From the NCBI GenBank assembly GCA_030637505.1, contig DAOWGJ010000036.1, forward strand, positions 1-8,402: a DNA stretch of 8,402 nt, written 5' to 3'. A program made the position numbers and the translations under genes. The notes beneath the pieces are model-generated. The model ran no database searches. It worked only from the letters and a program-made list of their open reading frames with translations, and had not been told where the DNA came from. Position 1 is the first letter of the stretch. Each line of letters begins with the position of its first letter. Shown in pieces: positions 1-8,100 of the stretch. This stretch comes from Holophagae bacterium. GTDB lineage: Bacteria; Acidobacteriota; Thermoanaerobaculia; Thermoanaerobaculales; Sulfomarinibacteraceae.

Positions 1-1950
1 GATCCCCAGGTGGTCGACATCGACGGTTCTTTGCGGTTTCTTCCGTGGCGCAGGACCACCGAAGGTACGGAAATCGACGTTCCTGCCGGGGGGCCGACGG
101 TCCTGAGGATCGGGCGTCTCGCGGCGATCGATCTCGGTGGGTTCGGCGCTGCGGACGATGTTGCAGGGACCCGCCGGATGCCGGTTGAGGAGATCCTCCA
201 ACGGCTCCAGGCCTTCGAGGACGGCCAGATACGCCGGCTCCGGCACTACGAGGCGACCTATACGCAACACCTTCGCTATCGGCCCGGAGGGCGTATGGAA
301 CCGATCGAGGTGGCCTTCGCCGGGCCATTCTTCTTCCGCCAGGGCCAGGGATTCGACTGGGTCTGGAAGGACTTCATGATTGCCGGCGTCAGGTGGAAGG
401 GACAGATTCCGGAACTGCCCCTGATCCAGCCGGCCAGAGCGGCGGCGATGCCGATGGAGATTCACCTGGACCGCCAGTATGCCTATCGTCTCCGGGGAAC
501 GGCCGTCGTTCAGGATCGTGACTGTTGGGTCGTCGATTTCGAACCGGTTGACCCGGAGGCACATGCTGGATTGTGGAAGGGTACGGTCTGGGTGGACAGA
601 GAGGTCTATGCGCGCGTCAAGACCAGGGCGTTGCAGTTGAGTCTGGAAGGGGAGGTCCTGTCCAACGAGGAGACCGCCTTCTTCGAACCGGTCGACGAAG
701 AAGGGAAAGTCATCGGCTGGACCGAGGGCGGCTTTGTTTTGCCGACCCGGGTCGTTGGTCAGGAGCTCCAATCGATCCTCAATGCGACGGTTCAGGTTGT
801 CAAGGAAAGCGCCTTGACCGGGATCACCATCAACCGAGAGGGCTTCGACCAGAGACTGGAGGTGGCCCATGCCGACAACTCGACGATGGTACGGGACACC
901 CCCGAAGGCATGAGGTACCTCGAGCGGGAGGACGACGGAACCCGAACGGTGCAGGAAGGCTTTGACGAAGATCGGGTCTTCGGTCTTGCCGGGACCTACT
1001 ACGATGCCTCCTTCGACTATCCCTTGCCCCTGATCGGCGTGGACTATTTCTCCAATGATGTGGCGGGGACCGGCGCCCAGACCAACATCTTCTTCGCCGG
1101 TGTCCTCGTCAACGCCAACATCGCGGATCCGTCGTTTCTCGGTTCCCGTTGGGACATTGGCGCGCGATTGGGCGGAGTGGCGATTGCGGGCGAGGAGGAC
1201 CTTTACAGGAGTGGCGTCGAAGTCGAAGGAGAGGCCATCGAACGGCGGGGCGGGGGACTGGATTTCTTCCTCGGCCATCCTCTGGGCAGCTTCGCCAAGG
1301 TCGACTTCACCTATGGCATTGACTATGACTCTTTTGGCCGTGCCGACGGCACGGCGGCGGACTTCGTCGTTCCGGAAAGCACCTTCACCCAGTCACTGGG
1401 GATCGAGTTGACCTACTCACGCGGCGGCTACCGGATCAGTGCCGAGGGCTTTGCCTTCGAGCGGTCCGACTGGGGTCCGTGGGGTCTGCCTGGGAGCGGG
1501 GACTACGACCCGGCGCATAAGGACTACAAACGATGGCGTGTCGGCCTGGCCAAGTCCTGGTGGGTCTCCGGCTACACCAAACTGGGTCTTCGTATGGAAC
1601 ACCTCGACGGTCAGGACCTCGACCGTTTCTCGAAGTTCGGATTCCATACTTTTGGAGATTCACGGGTTGCCGGCTATCAAAGGGGGCTGGTGACCGCCGA
1701 GAGCGCCGATGTAATACACCTCAGTTACGGCTTCAACCTGGCCGATCTTCTGAGGCTCGAACTACGGGGCGATGCCGCGTGGGCCACCGACGAGGCGACG
1801 GGCCTGGACAACGAGCTGCTTGCGGGCTTGAGCCTCAACGGAACACTGATCGGGCCCTGGCAGACGATCGTCAACTTCGACATCGGCATACCCATCGAGG
1901 GTCCGGCCGAGGACTTCACACTGTCGGTGGTGTTTCTGAAGCTGTTTTGA
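1..1950 (+). CDS. Envelope protein with LolA-like domain and C-terminal outer-membrane beta-barrel (5' partial)
   Basis: The frame is open to the first base of the window. The first possible start, GTG at position 10, has no ribosome binding site before it, so the N-terminus is almost certainly missing. Counting from that GTG, residues 1-55 look like the end of a preceding beta-rich domain. Residues 58-235 fit a LolA/lipoprotein-sorting-like fold: an amphipathic helix (EEILQRLQAFEDGQIRRL) followed by alternating strands that include VVDFEP and GTVWVDREVYARV. From about residue 330 to 646 the protein is made of alternating aromatic and hydrophobic strands with Gly/Asp-rich turns (DYFSNDVAGTGAQTNIFFAG, GGYRISAEGFAF, TKLGLRMEHL). 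It ends in VVFLKLF, with the terminal Phe typical of outer-membrane barrels. Location in the outer membrane is inferred from this pattern. Substrate and function are unknown. The kinase gene follows on the same strand after 182 bp, too far to assume an operon. The reading frame is sound; the specific role is not recognised. Confidence 0.8.
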   Translation, partial: DPQVVDIDGSLRFLPWRRTTEGTEIDVPAGGPTVLRIGRLAAIDLGGFGAADDVAGTRRMPVEEILQRLQAFEDGQIRRLRHYEATYTQHLRYRPGGRMEPIEVAFAGPFFFRQGQGFDWVWKDFMIAGVRWKGQIPELPLIQPARAAAMPMEIHLDRQYAYRLRGTAVVQDRDCWVVDFEPVDPEAHAGLWKGTVWVDREVYARVKTRALQLSLEGEVLSNEETAFFEPVDEEGKVIGWTEGGFVLPTRVVGQELQSILNATVQVVKESALTGITINREGFDQRLEVAHADNSTMVRDTPEGMRYLEREDDGTRTVQEGFDEDRVFGLAGTYYDASFDYPLPLIGVDYFSNDVAGTGAQTNIFFAGVLVNANIADPSFLGSRWDIGARLGGVAIAGEEDLYRSGVEVEGEAIERRGGGLDFFLGHPLGSFAKVDFTYGIDYDSFGRADGTAADFVVPESTFTQSLGIELTYSRGGYRISAEGFAFERSDWGPWGLPGSGDYDPAHKDYKRWRVGLAKSWWVSGYTKLGLRMEHLDGQDLDRFSKFGFHTFGDSRVAGYQRGLVTAESADVIHLSYGFNLADLLRLELRGDAAWATDEATGLDNELLAGLSLNGTLIGPWQTIVNFDIGIPIEGPAEDFTLSVVFLKLF

Positions 1951-1994
1951 GTCTGCGGGTGTACTCGGCTCCGCCCAGTCCTCGGCCCGCAACA

Positions 1995-2020
1995 GGCGCC
2001 ATGCGCCAGGCGAAGCCTGG
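1995..2020 (+). terminator. Two tandem short GC hairpins downstream of the barrel gene (weak terminator candidate)
   Basis: GGCGC-CAT-GCGCC (1995-2007) and CCAGGC-GAA-GCCTGG (2006-2020) are perfect inverted repeats with 3-base loops. They share two bases, so only one can form at a time. They lie 45 bases after the stop of the upstream gene. No T-run follows, so this is not a classical intrinsic terminator. It could be a transcript-end or processing structure, or a remnant of a short dispersed palindrome. Confidence 0.3.
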
Positions 2021-2122
2021 GGAACGGTGACGTGTTCAAAATGGAGCAGTTGCCGGTCAACGGCGGTGGGCCTCGGTCCGGGGAGACCGTGTATCCTTGG
2101 GAGAATAGGCATACTGAAACTC

Positions 2123-2126
2123 GGAG
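2123..2126 (+). promoter_or_regulatory. Ribosome binding site of the kinase gene
   Basis: GGAG stands six bases before the ATG at 2133. A TTG at 2130 directly precedes this ATG in frame, but the spacing and codon favour ATG, so 2133 is taken as the start. Confidence 0.6.
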
Positions 2127-2132
2127 CGATTG

Positions 2133-5100
2133 ATGGACTCAGAACGGCGAACTCGAGTGCAGGAGATTTTTTTGGCCGCCCAGAGGCAGCGGCCCGATGA
2201 TCGCCAGGACTTTCTGGATCGGGCCTGTGACGAGGACGCCGAACTACACCGCGAGATCGAGTTGCTGCTCATTGAGCACGACCGGCAGGGTGAGGAAGGG
2301 GAAGCGCAGGGGTCACCCGAAGCGGCCGCCGACCCCCTGATTGGGACTTCACTCGGCCGCTACAAAGTCATCAGCCTGGTCGGCCGGGGCGGCATGGGAA
2401 CCGTCTACGAGGCCGAGGATCCCGAGCTGCGCCGCAAGGTGGCCTTGAAGATTTTGCCGCTTGCAGTCGCCTATGACCCTAAAGGCCTGGAGCGCTTCAA
2501 TCGCGAAGCGCGCTCGGTCGCCGCGCTCAGCCACCCCAACATCGTCACGTTGTACTCGATCGAAGTAGCACCGTCACCTGTGGGCGGCGGAGATATCCAT
2601 TTTCTGACCATGGAGTTGGTTCAGGGCGAGTCGTTGGATCGGCTCATCCCGAAACGGGGTTTTGTTCTGGGAGAGATTCTCGGCCGGGCAATACAGCTGG
2701 CCGACGGCCTACGGGCTGCGCATGAGCAAGGGGTTGTCCATCGCGACTTGAAGCCGGCCAACATCATCGTTGACACCGAGGGCCGCCTCAGAATCCTCGA
2801 CTTCGGCCTCGCCAAGGCCCAGTCCCCCCAGCCCGAGACCTCACAAGGGGACACCTCGCTTGTCCTGACGGCGAACGGATCGGTGCTCGGAACGGCGCCC
2901 TATATGTCGCCCGAGCAAGTGGCGGGAAGAGCGTGTGACCAAAGAAGCGACATCTTCTCTTTCGGTTCGATCTTGTACGAGATGTCCATCGGCCGGCGGC
3001 CGTTTTCCGGCGAGAGCCGAACCCACGTCATGGTGGCCGTTCTGCGAGACCAGCCGACGCCGGCCACCGACGTCAGAGGCGACCTGCCACAGGGGCTGGA
3101 GATGATCATCAGCCGCTGCCTCAAGAAGGACCCGGCCAAGCGTTTCCAGACGGCACGGGAGCTCCGCGAGGCGCTGGAAGAGTTGAAGGCACAACCGTAC
3201 GCGCGGGCTCGTGGGCTCGCCGGAGCGCGGTGGGCCGCGCTTGCTGTGGCCGTTGGAATGATTGGGGTGGTCGGGTTCCTGACGTTAAGGCCGAACGCCC
3301 GGCAGGGAGAGGAGTCCCCGAGCGCCGTGCCCGCCCAGGCCGAGGCCCGCATGATGATTGCCGTTCTGCCGTTCGAAAACCTCGGCCCGCCCGAGGATGA
3401 GTACTTCGCCGCCGGTATGACCGAAGAGATCACCAGCCGGCTCGCAGCGGTGAGCGGACTCGGAGTGATCTCGCGCAACAGCGCAGACCAATACGCGAAA
3501 ACCGACAAGCCAACCAGGCAAATCGGCGACGAACTCGGGGTCGATTACCTCCTCGGCGGTACCATACGCTGGGCCCGGGCGAAAGCCGGGTCAGCGCGGC
3601 TGCGAATCACCCCCCGGCTGATCAGCGTGGCGGACGACACTCGCCTGTGGTCGGTGTCCTTTGATCGTCCTTTTGACGACATCTTTGCCATTCAATCCGA
3701 AATCGCGGGCCAGGTGGTTACCCAACTCGGGGTCACGCTTCTGGGATCGGAGCATTTGGCCTTAGAGGCTCGACCGACGGAGAATCTCGAGGCCTATCGG
3801 GAGTATTTACGGGGCCGAGCACTGCCCGGACTTGACTGCGAGAAGAAACGGCAGCGGATTCAGAGCTTCGAGCGAGCCGTAGAGCTCGATCCGAACTTTG
3901 CCCAGGCTTGGTCCTCTCTTGCCAACTGGCACTCCCTCTACTACCAGTGGTGCCAACCGACTGAGGAGAGACGAGCGCAGGCGCGACGCGCTCTCGATCG
4001 AGCGGTTCAGCTCGCGCCGGCCTCGGTTGACACGATCTTGGCCGCCGCCAACTACACGATGCGCGTCGAAAAAGATTACGACGGGGCACTCGCCTGGATC
4101 GATTCTGCCGGCGTAAAGATTGGGCGCAGCGCTCAGCTTCTGCAGCGGAAAGCGGCGATCCTGCGGCGGCGAGGTCAGTGGGAAGAAGCGATCGCGCACT
4201 ACGAGCGCGCGCTAGAACTAGACCCCAGGTTTGTTGATCTGCGCTACGACCTGGCCGAAAGCCTCACCTGGCTGCGACAGCCCTCGGAAGCCGTCGCCTA
4301 CTTCGATCAAGCGATCGCGTTGGGTTCGACCAGGGCCGACGTCTGGATGGGGAAGGCCCAACTCTACTGGCTGTGGAGTGGTGACACTGAGGCCGCACGC
4401 GCCGTGCTTGAAGCTGTCTCGCCCTCGGTAACAGACGATGGCCCAATTCGCTGGGCCTGGTTTTGGCAGGAGATCTATGAGGGCCGTTACAAGGCGGCGC
4501 TCGAGAGGGTGTCGCATACGCCAGGCGATTGGATCCAAAGCACAATCTATGACTGGCCGCGGTCGCTGTATGCCGCACACGCCTATCAACTCCTCGGTGA
4601 ACCGGGCAGGGCGCGCGAAGCCTTCGAGGCGGCCCGCGAGATCCTGCTCCCGGAGATCGCCAAAGCCCCGAACAACGCCAATATTCGCCGCGCGCTGAGC
4701 ATCACCAACGCCGGACTAGGGCGCAAGGAGGAAGCCATCGCCGAAGCGACGCAGGTCGTGGAGGAATGGCCGATCGACGACCATCCGTTTTTCGGCGTCA
4801 TCCCACTCGAGAACCTCGCGCTGGTCTACACCATGGTCGGCGAGCACGACCTGGCCCTCGACCTGCTCGAGAGCCTCTTGTTAATGCCGTCGATCACTAC
4901 GATCCCAATTCTGGAGCTGGATCCTCGCTGGGCGCCGCTGCACCCGCACCTACACTACAGAGAGTTGAAACTGAGGTTCGGTTCAGAACCTCTACTGCCC
5001 TCCGACCTCCACGCTCCAACGGCCGCAGTTTCCGTCTTCGAATCCGTCGACGAACAGCGCACCGGCCCCGGCGCATTCAGCGGAACCTTCGATACGGACA

Positions 5101-5192
5101 TCGTCGATGTTCCAACCGGCGTATTGCCAGGCAGTGTCGGTCGAACCCTGGGTCCACCGGATTCTGAAATCCGATTGACCTGCCGCTACTGA
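2133..5192 (+). CDS. Transmembrane Ser/Thr protein kinase with TolB-like domain and TPR repeats
   Basis: Predicted sensor kinase of 1019 residues that phosphorylates Ser/Thr of cytoplasmic targets. Residues 1-53 form a helical acidic leader often seen before such kinases. The kinase domain spans about 77-350 and all key motifs are intact: glycine loop GRGGMGTV (84-91), VALK Lys106, helix-C Glu125, HRDLKPAN (203-210, Asp205), DFG (223-225), APYMSPE (255-261) and Asp273. The activation loop is rich in Ser/Thr, suiting autophosphorylation. One membrane helix lies at about 367-385. A TolB-N/FlgO-like domain follows (about 407-539, AVLPFENLG...), then TPR-like repeats from about 550 to 945, for example RGQWEEAIAHYERALELDP. 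The TolB and TPR part is therefore predicted outside the cytoplasm. The TPR region ends naturally near LDPRWAPLHPHLHYREL. Residues 954-1019 lie wholly over the antisense strand of the convergent protease gene and look like a run-on tail. Ligand and substrates are unknown. Confidence 0.93.
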   Translation: MDSERRTRVQEIFLAAQRQRPDDRQDFLDRACDEDAELHREIELLLIEHDRQGEEGEAQGSPEAAADPLIGTSLGRYKVISLVGRGGMGTVYEAEDPELRRKVALKILPLAVAYDPKGLERFNREARSVAALSHPNIVTLYSIEVAPSPVGGGDIHFLTMELVQGESLDRLIPKRGFVLGEILGRAIQLADGLRAAHEQGVVHRDLKPANIIVDTEGRLRILDFGLAKAQSPQPETSQGDTSLVLTANGSVLGTAPYMSPEQVAGRACDQRSDIFSFGSILYEMSIGRRPFSGESRTHVMVAVLRDQPTPATDVRGDLPQGLEMIISRCLKKDPAKRFQTARELREALEELKAQPYARARGLAGARWAALAVAVGMIGVVGFLTLRPNARQGEESPSAVPAQAEARMMIAVLPFENLGPPEDEYFAAGMTEEITSRLAAVSGLGVISRNSADQYAKTDKPTRQIGDELGVDYLLGGTIRWARAKAGSARLRITPRLISVADDTRLWSVSFDRPFDDIFAIQSEIAGQVVTQLGVTLLGSEHLALEARPTENLEAYREYLRGRALPGLDCEKKRQRIQSFERAVELDPNFAQAWSSLANWHSLYYQWCQPTEERRAQARRALDRAVQLAPASVDTILAAANYTMRVEKDYDGALAWIDSAGVKIGRSAQLLQRKAAILRRRGQWEEAIAHYERALELDPRFVDLRYDLAESLTWLRQPSEAVAYFDQAIALGSTRADVWMGKAQLYWLWSGDTEAARAVLEAVSPSVTDDGPIRWAWFWQEIYEGRYKAALERVSHTPGDWIQSTIYDWPRSLYAAHAYQLLGEPGRAREAFEAAREILLPEIAKAPNNANIRRALSITNAGLGRKEEAIAEATQVVEEWPIDDHPFFGVIPLENLALVYTMVGEHDLALDLLESLLLMPSITTIPILELDPRWAPLHPHLHYRELKLRFGSEPLLPSDLHAPTAAVSVFESVDEQRTGPGAFSGTFDTDIVDVPTGVLPGSVGRTLGPPDSEIRLTCRY

Positions 5193-8100
5193 TGTCAGGT
5201 CGATGGTCTGTTCAGACCAGGAACTCTCGGCAACCTCGGTGTCGTTCTCCCAGACCGTCGACCAGGAAACCCCTCCGTCGATTGAAATCTGGACCCTGGC
5301 GTGATCGTAGGTCGGAGTCTCAACGCCCAGCCAGCGCCGGTAGCTCAGCTGTACAGCCGTCGCTTCGCTGAGATCAATCGCCGGCGTCGTCAGCTTGAGT
5401 TGATCAGTGGCAAGGTTGTTGTCGTAATCCCCCGCGAGGTTGACGCCGTAGACGTTGTCTCCCGTGAATCCGGACATCGGATCGGGCTCACCGTATTGTC
5501 CGCCGCCGCCCTGTGGTATCCCGAACTCCCAACCATTGCCGTTGCCGCCGTTGTCGATCGTCCACAGGGGGTCTGTGTCCATCGTCTCCTCGAGATAGAC
5601 TGCCCATCCCATGGTGTCTGCCGAGTACCAGGCGCCACCGTTGGTGTCGAGGGTCGTATTCCCGGCGGCATCGGTCGAACCGACCTCAAAGAAGATTCTC
5701 TGGCAGGGTTCGAGACCCTCAATCGTCACCGTATGGGTTCCGTCGATCAGGGCGTCGTCCGAGATGACATTGGCCGGAGGGGTCGTCGTGCCCCACCGAA
5801 CCAGGGTCGTGCCGGGTTCATCGGTGAAGTAACTGATCGTCAGGCTCTCGTGGTCGGCGCTGGTCTGAACCGCTCCGACACCAGGCGGGAGACAGTCGAT
5901 CGTAGCCGTGGCAGTCTTGGTCTGGGGACCTGCGCCGGTGTCGGCGTCCTCATAGGTCGCCGTAAGGGTGTCGCCGTTGGACACGTCGAGTTCGGTTCCC
6001 AAGAGGACTGTGCCGTCATAGAAGTTGGTATCGGCGCCGGTCTCGGTCAGGACGACCGCAACCGGTGCGCCGCCGGCAGACACGTCAACTGACAGGGTGT
6101 CGATGGCGCCGTCGCTCGAACCGGGCACGTTGGCGTCGGCGACGCGAATGCCGGCTGTCGACGAGCAATTGTAGACGGCGCCGTCCAGGCTGATCCGGGC
6201 ATCGTCTGAAGCGGTCAACTCAAAGGACTGCGGCACCAGATTGTGGCCGAAGATGTGACAGTGGGTCGGTTCGCCGGTCACGGTAGCCTGGACCGTGCCT
6301 GTTTCGTCGATCAACCCCGAACCGACCGAGGCGATCGTCTGGCCGTCAGTGGTGTAGAAGTTGACGATCGCCGCCCCGGCCTTGGCCAGAGGCGCTCCGC
6401 CGACCTCTACGGTCAGAGTTGCCGTACCGCCGGCGATACTGAAGTTCTGGGGCGTGTCGACGGCGCTGGGCTCTACTGTACGGGGCCACAAGACGCTGGA
6501 CCCGAAGAGGGTGCTCTGCTCCATGAACATGGTGCCCTCGGAACTGTTGTTGTCACCCCAAATGTTCATGCAGGCGATCTTGCCGGCGACGTGTTGGGCG
6601 CCGGCGGTGAAGTCGGTTTCCAGCCGGATGGCGTCGACGACGCCTCTCTGGGCGTCACAGGGCGGTACCCAGCTCTCATTGGTCGTCGCCGCCTCGAAGC
6701 TGACGGCCCCACCGCCCTCGCGGCGAAGCCAGCTCTCGGCGAAACACTCGTTGTTCGAGTGAAATGCGCCGTTGACGCATGCGACGTCCCAGATGACCGG
6801 CAGCATCTCGCCGTTGACCAGGTTGTGGACATCGGAGACGGAAAAGCCGGTGGTCACCCAGTAGAGGTCGCTGCCATGGCCGATGTAGAAGCCCAGGCTG
6901 GTCCCGTTCTCGACCGCGGTTTTGACCTCATGGGCTTGAGCGGAATCGTGGTAGATTTCGTCAAACTCCGAGTAGGTATAGGCCGGTTCGAGCAGGATAT
7001 CCCGAAGGAAGTTCATGCGCTCCCAGTCCGTGTAGGAGGGCGTTCCCCCCGAATCGTCACCGGCGATGCCGAAGGCGTGGTCGTACCAGGTTGCGGCCCC
7101 GCCGGTATCGGGCTGCTGTTCGTAGTGGAGGATCTTGTCGACCTGAATGGTGACGTCCGCTCCGTTTTGTGCGGAGATTCGTGAGATCGAGGCATCCGGG
7201 CGGTTATCCGAGCCCTCGAGCTTGGTGTAGCAGGGATCGCAGGATGCGCCTTCGTTGACACCGTTGAGGTTGGGAATCTGCTGGTAGTCGCCGACCAGGA
7301 TGATCCAGGTCAGTCCCTCGGGTGAGTCATACAGACCCTGGATGTAGGTCATGATCTCGGTCTCGGTCGGCGTGGCGCCGTCGTGAGGCACCGACAACAG
7401 GGGCGTCAACAGCGTCGGATAGCCGACAAGGGTCTCCCAGTCGGCCAGCGGCTGCACTTCGTCGACGAAATCGTCATAGGCCAGGATCAGAAGCCGCCCA
7501 GCTGCCGCAGAGCGGGCATCCCGTCCCGAGGGTGCGTTGACCGCCAGCCTCATGCTGCCGAACAGTGCCGTCGGCGCCCGATCGGGGCCGATGCGGGGGT
7601 TGACAGCATCGGCAATTGACACGATTTCAAAGGTTGCGTGTTCGACGACGGTCAGAGTGTTGGTTACGGCGTCCCAGCCGGCGACCGGCACTCGGAACGC
7701 CTGGGCGCGCCAGGGTCCGGCGATGGTTGGGGAGTCTACCCAAACATCCACAGCCGGAAACGGCTTCTCACCGGCGTAGACCTCGGGATCGAAGGTCCAC
7801 GGAACGCTCTCAGGATCGATCGACCGGTCGAAGTGACCCTTCGAGGGGGCGATGCCGACGAAATCGTGGGCGCCGAGATCGATCTCGGCCGTCACGACGT
7901 CGGTCAGCCGGAGCTCGATTCCGTCGGTTCGATCGAGGAGGTACAGGGCCTCGAGGAAGGGCAGGGAGGGGAGGCCCCTTTCCATCAAGTTGGATCCATC
8001 AGGCACTCGCGGCGCCGCCCAACGCTGTCCATCAATTTCGATTGAGTCCAGCCGAACCTCGGAAACCGTGACGTGGATCACGTCGTCGCCTCGGTCATTT

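Larger units (their letters stand above)
1951..2132. other. Intergenic gap between barrel protein and kinase genes
   Basis: This 182-bp stretch has no convincing gene. Short frames crossing it are shadows of the neighbours. It holds two small adjacent hairpins (1995-2020), a weak 5-bp inverted repeat CGGTC/GACCG (2074-2078 and 2085-2089), and the kinase ribosome binding site. No clear sigma70 promoter pair was found: CATACT at 2110-2115 resembles a -10 box but has no -35 partner at the usual distance. Confidence 0.6.

Noticed and set aside
1533..2030. Open frame of 165 codons on the + strand running from the barrel gene into the intergenic gap
   Set aside because: Most of it overlaps the barrel gene in another frame, its product is an Arg-rich low-complexity chain, and it lacks a ribosome binding site.
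2074..2115. Promoter or operator for the kinase (inverted repeat CGGTC/GACCG and CATACT box)
   Set aside because: The stem is only 5 bp with a 6-base loop, and the -10-like box has no -35 partner at the usual distance.
2900..3508. Open frame of 202 codons on the - strand inside the kinase gene
   Set aside because: It is antisense to the kinase domain, membrane helix and start of the TolB-like domain, and is Ser/Arg/Ala-rich with no recognisable motif.
4960..4995. A frameshift near the kinase end as the cause of the long overlap
   Set aside because: The TPR-type ending LDPRWAPLHPHLHYREL stays in frame up to the junction, and the +1 frame carries stops in this stretch that would have cut into that ending. 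A lost stop fits better than an indel, though raw reads would settle it.
5301..6092. Open frame of 263 codons on the + strand inside the protease gene
   Set aside because: It lies wholly antisense to the FN3-like and jelly-roll modules of a clear gene, its translation shows no recognisable domain, and long antisense frames are common in GC-rich DNA.
6243..7184. Open frame of 313 codons on the + strand inside the protease gene
   Set aside because: It runs antisense to the C25 catalytic domain in codon register with it. Its Gly/Val/Asp-rich translation is what antisense reading of a GC-rich gene gives, and no ribosome binding site or domain was seen.
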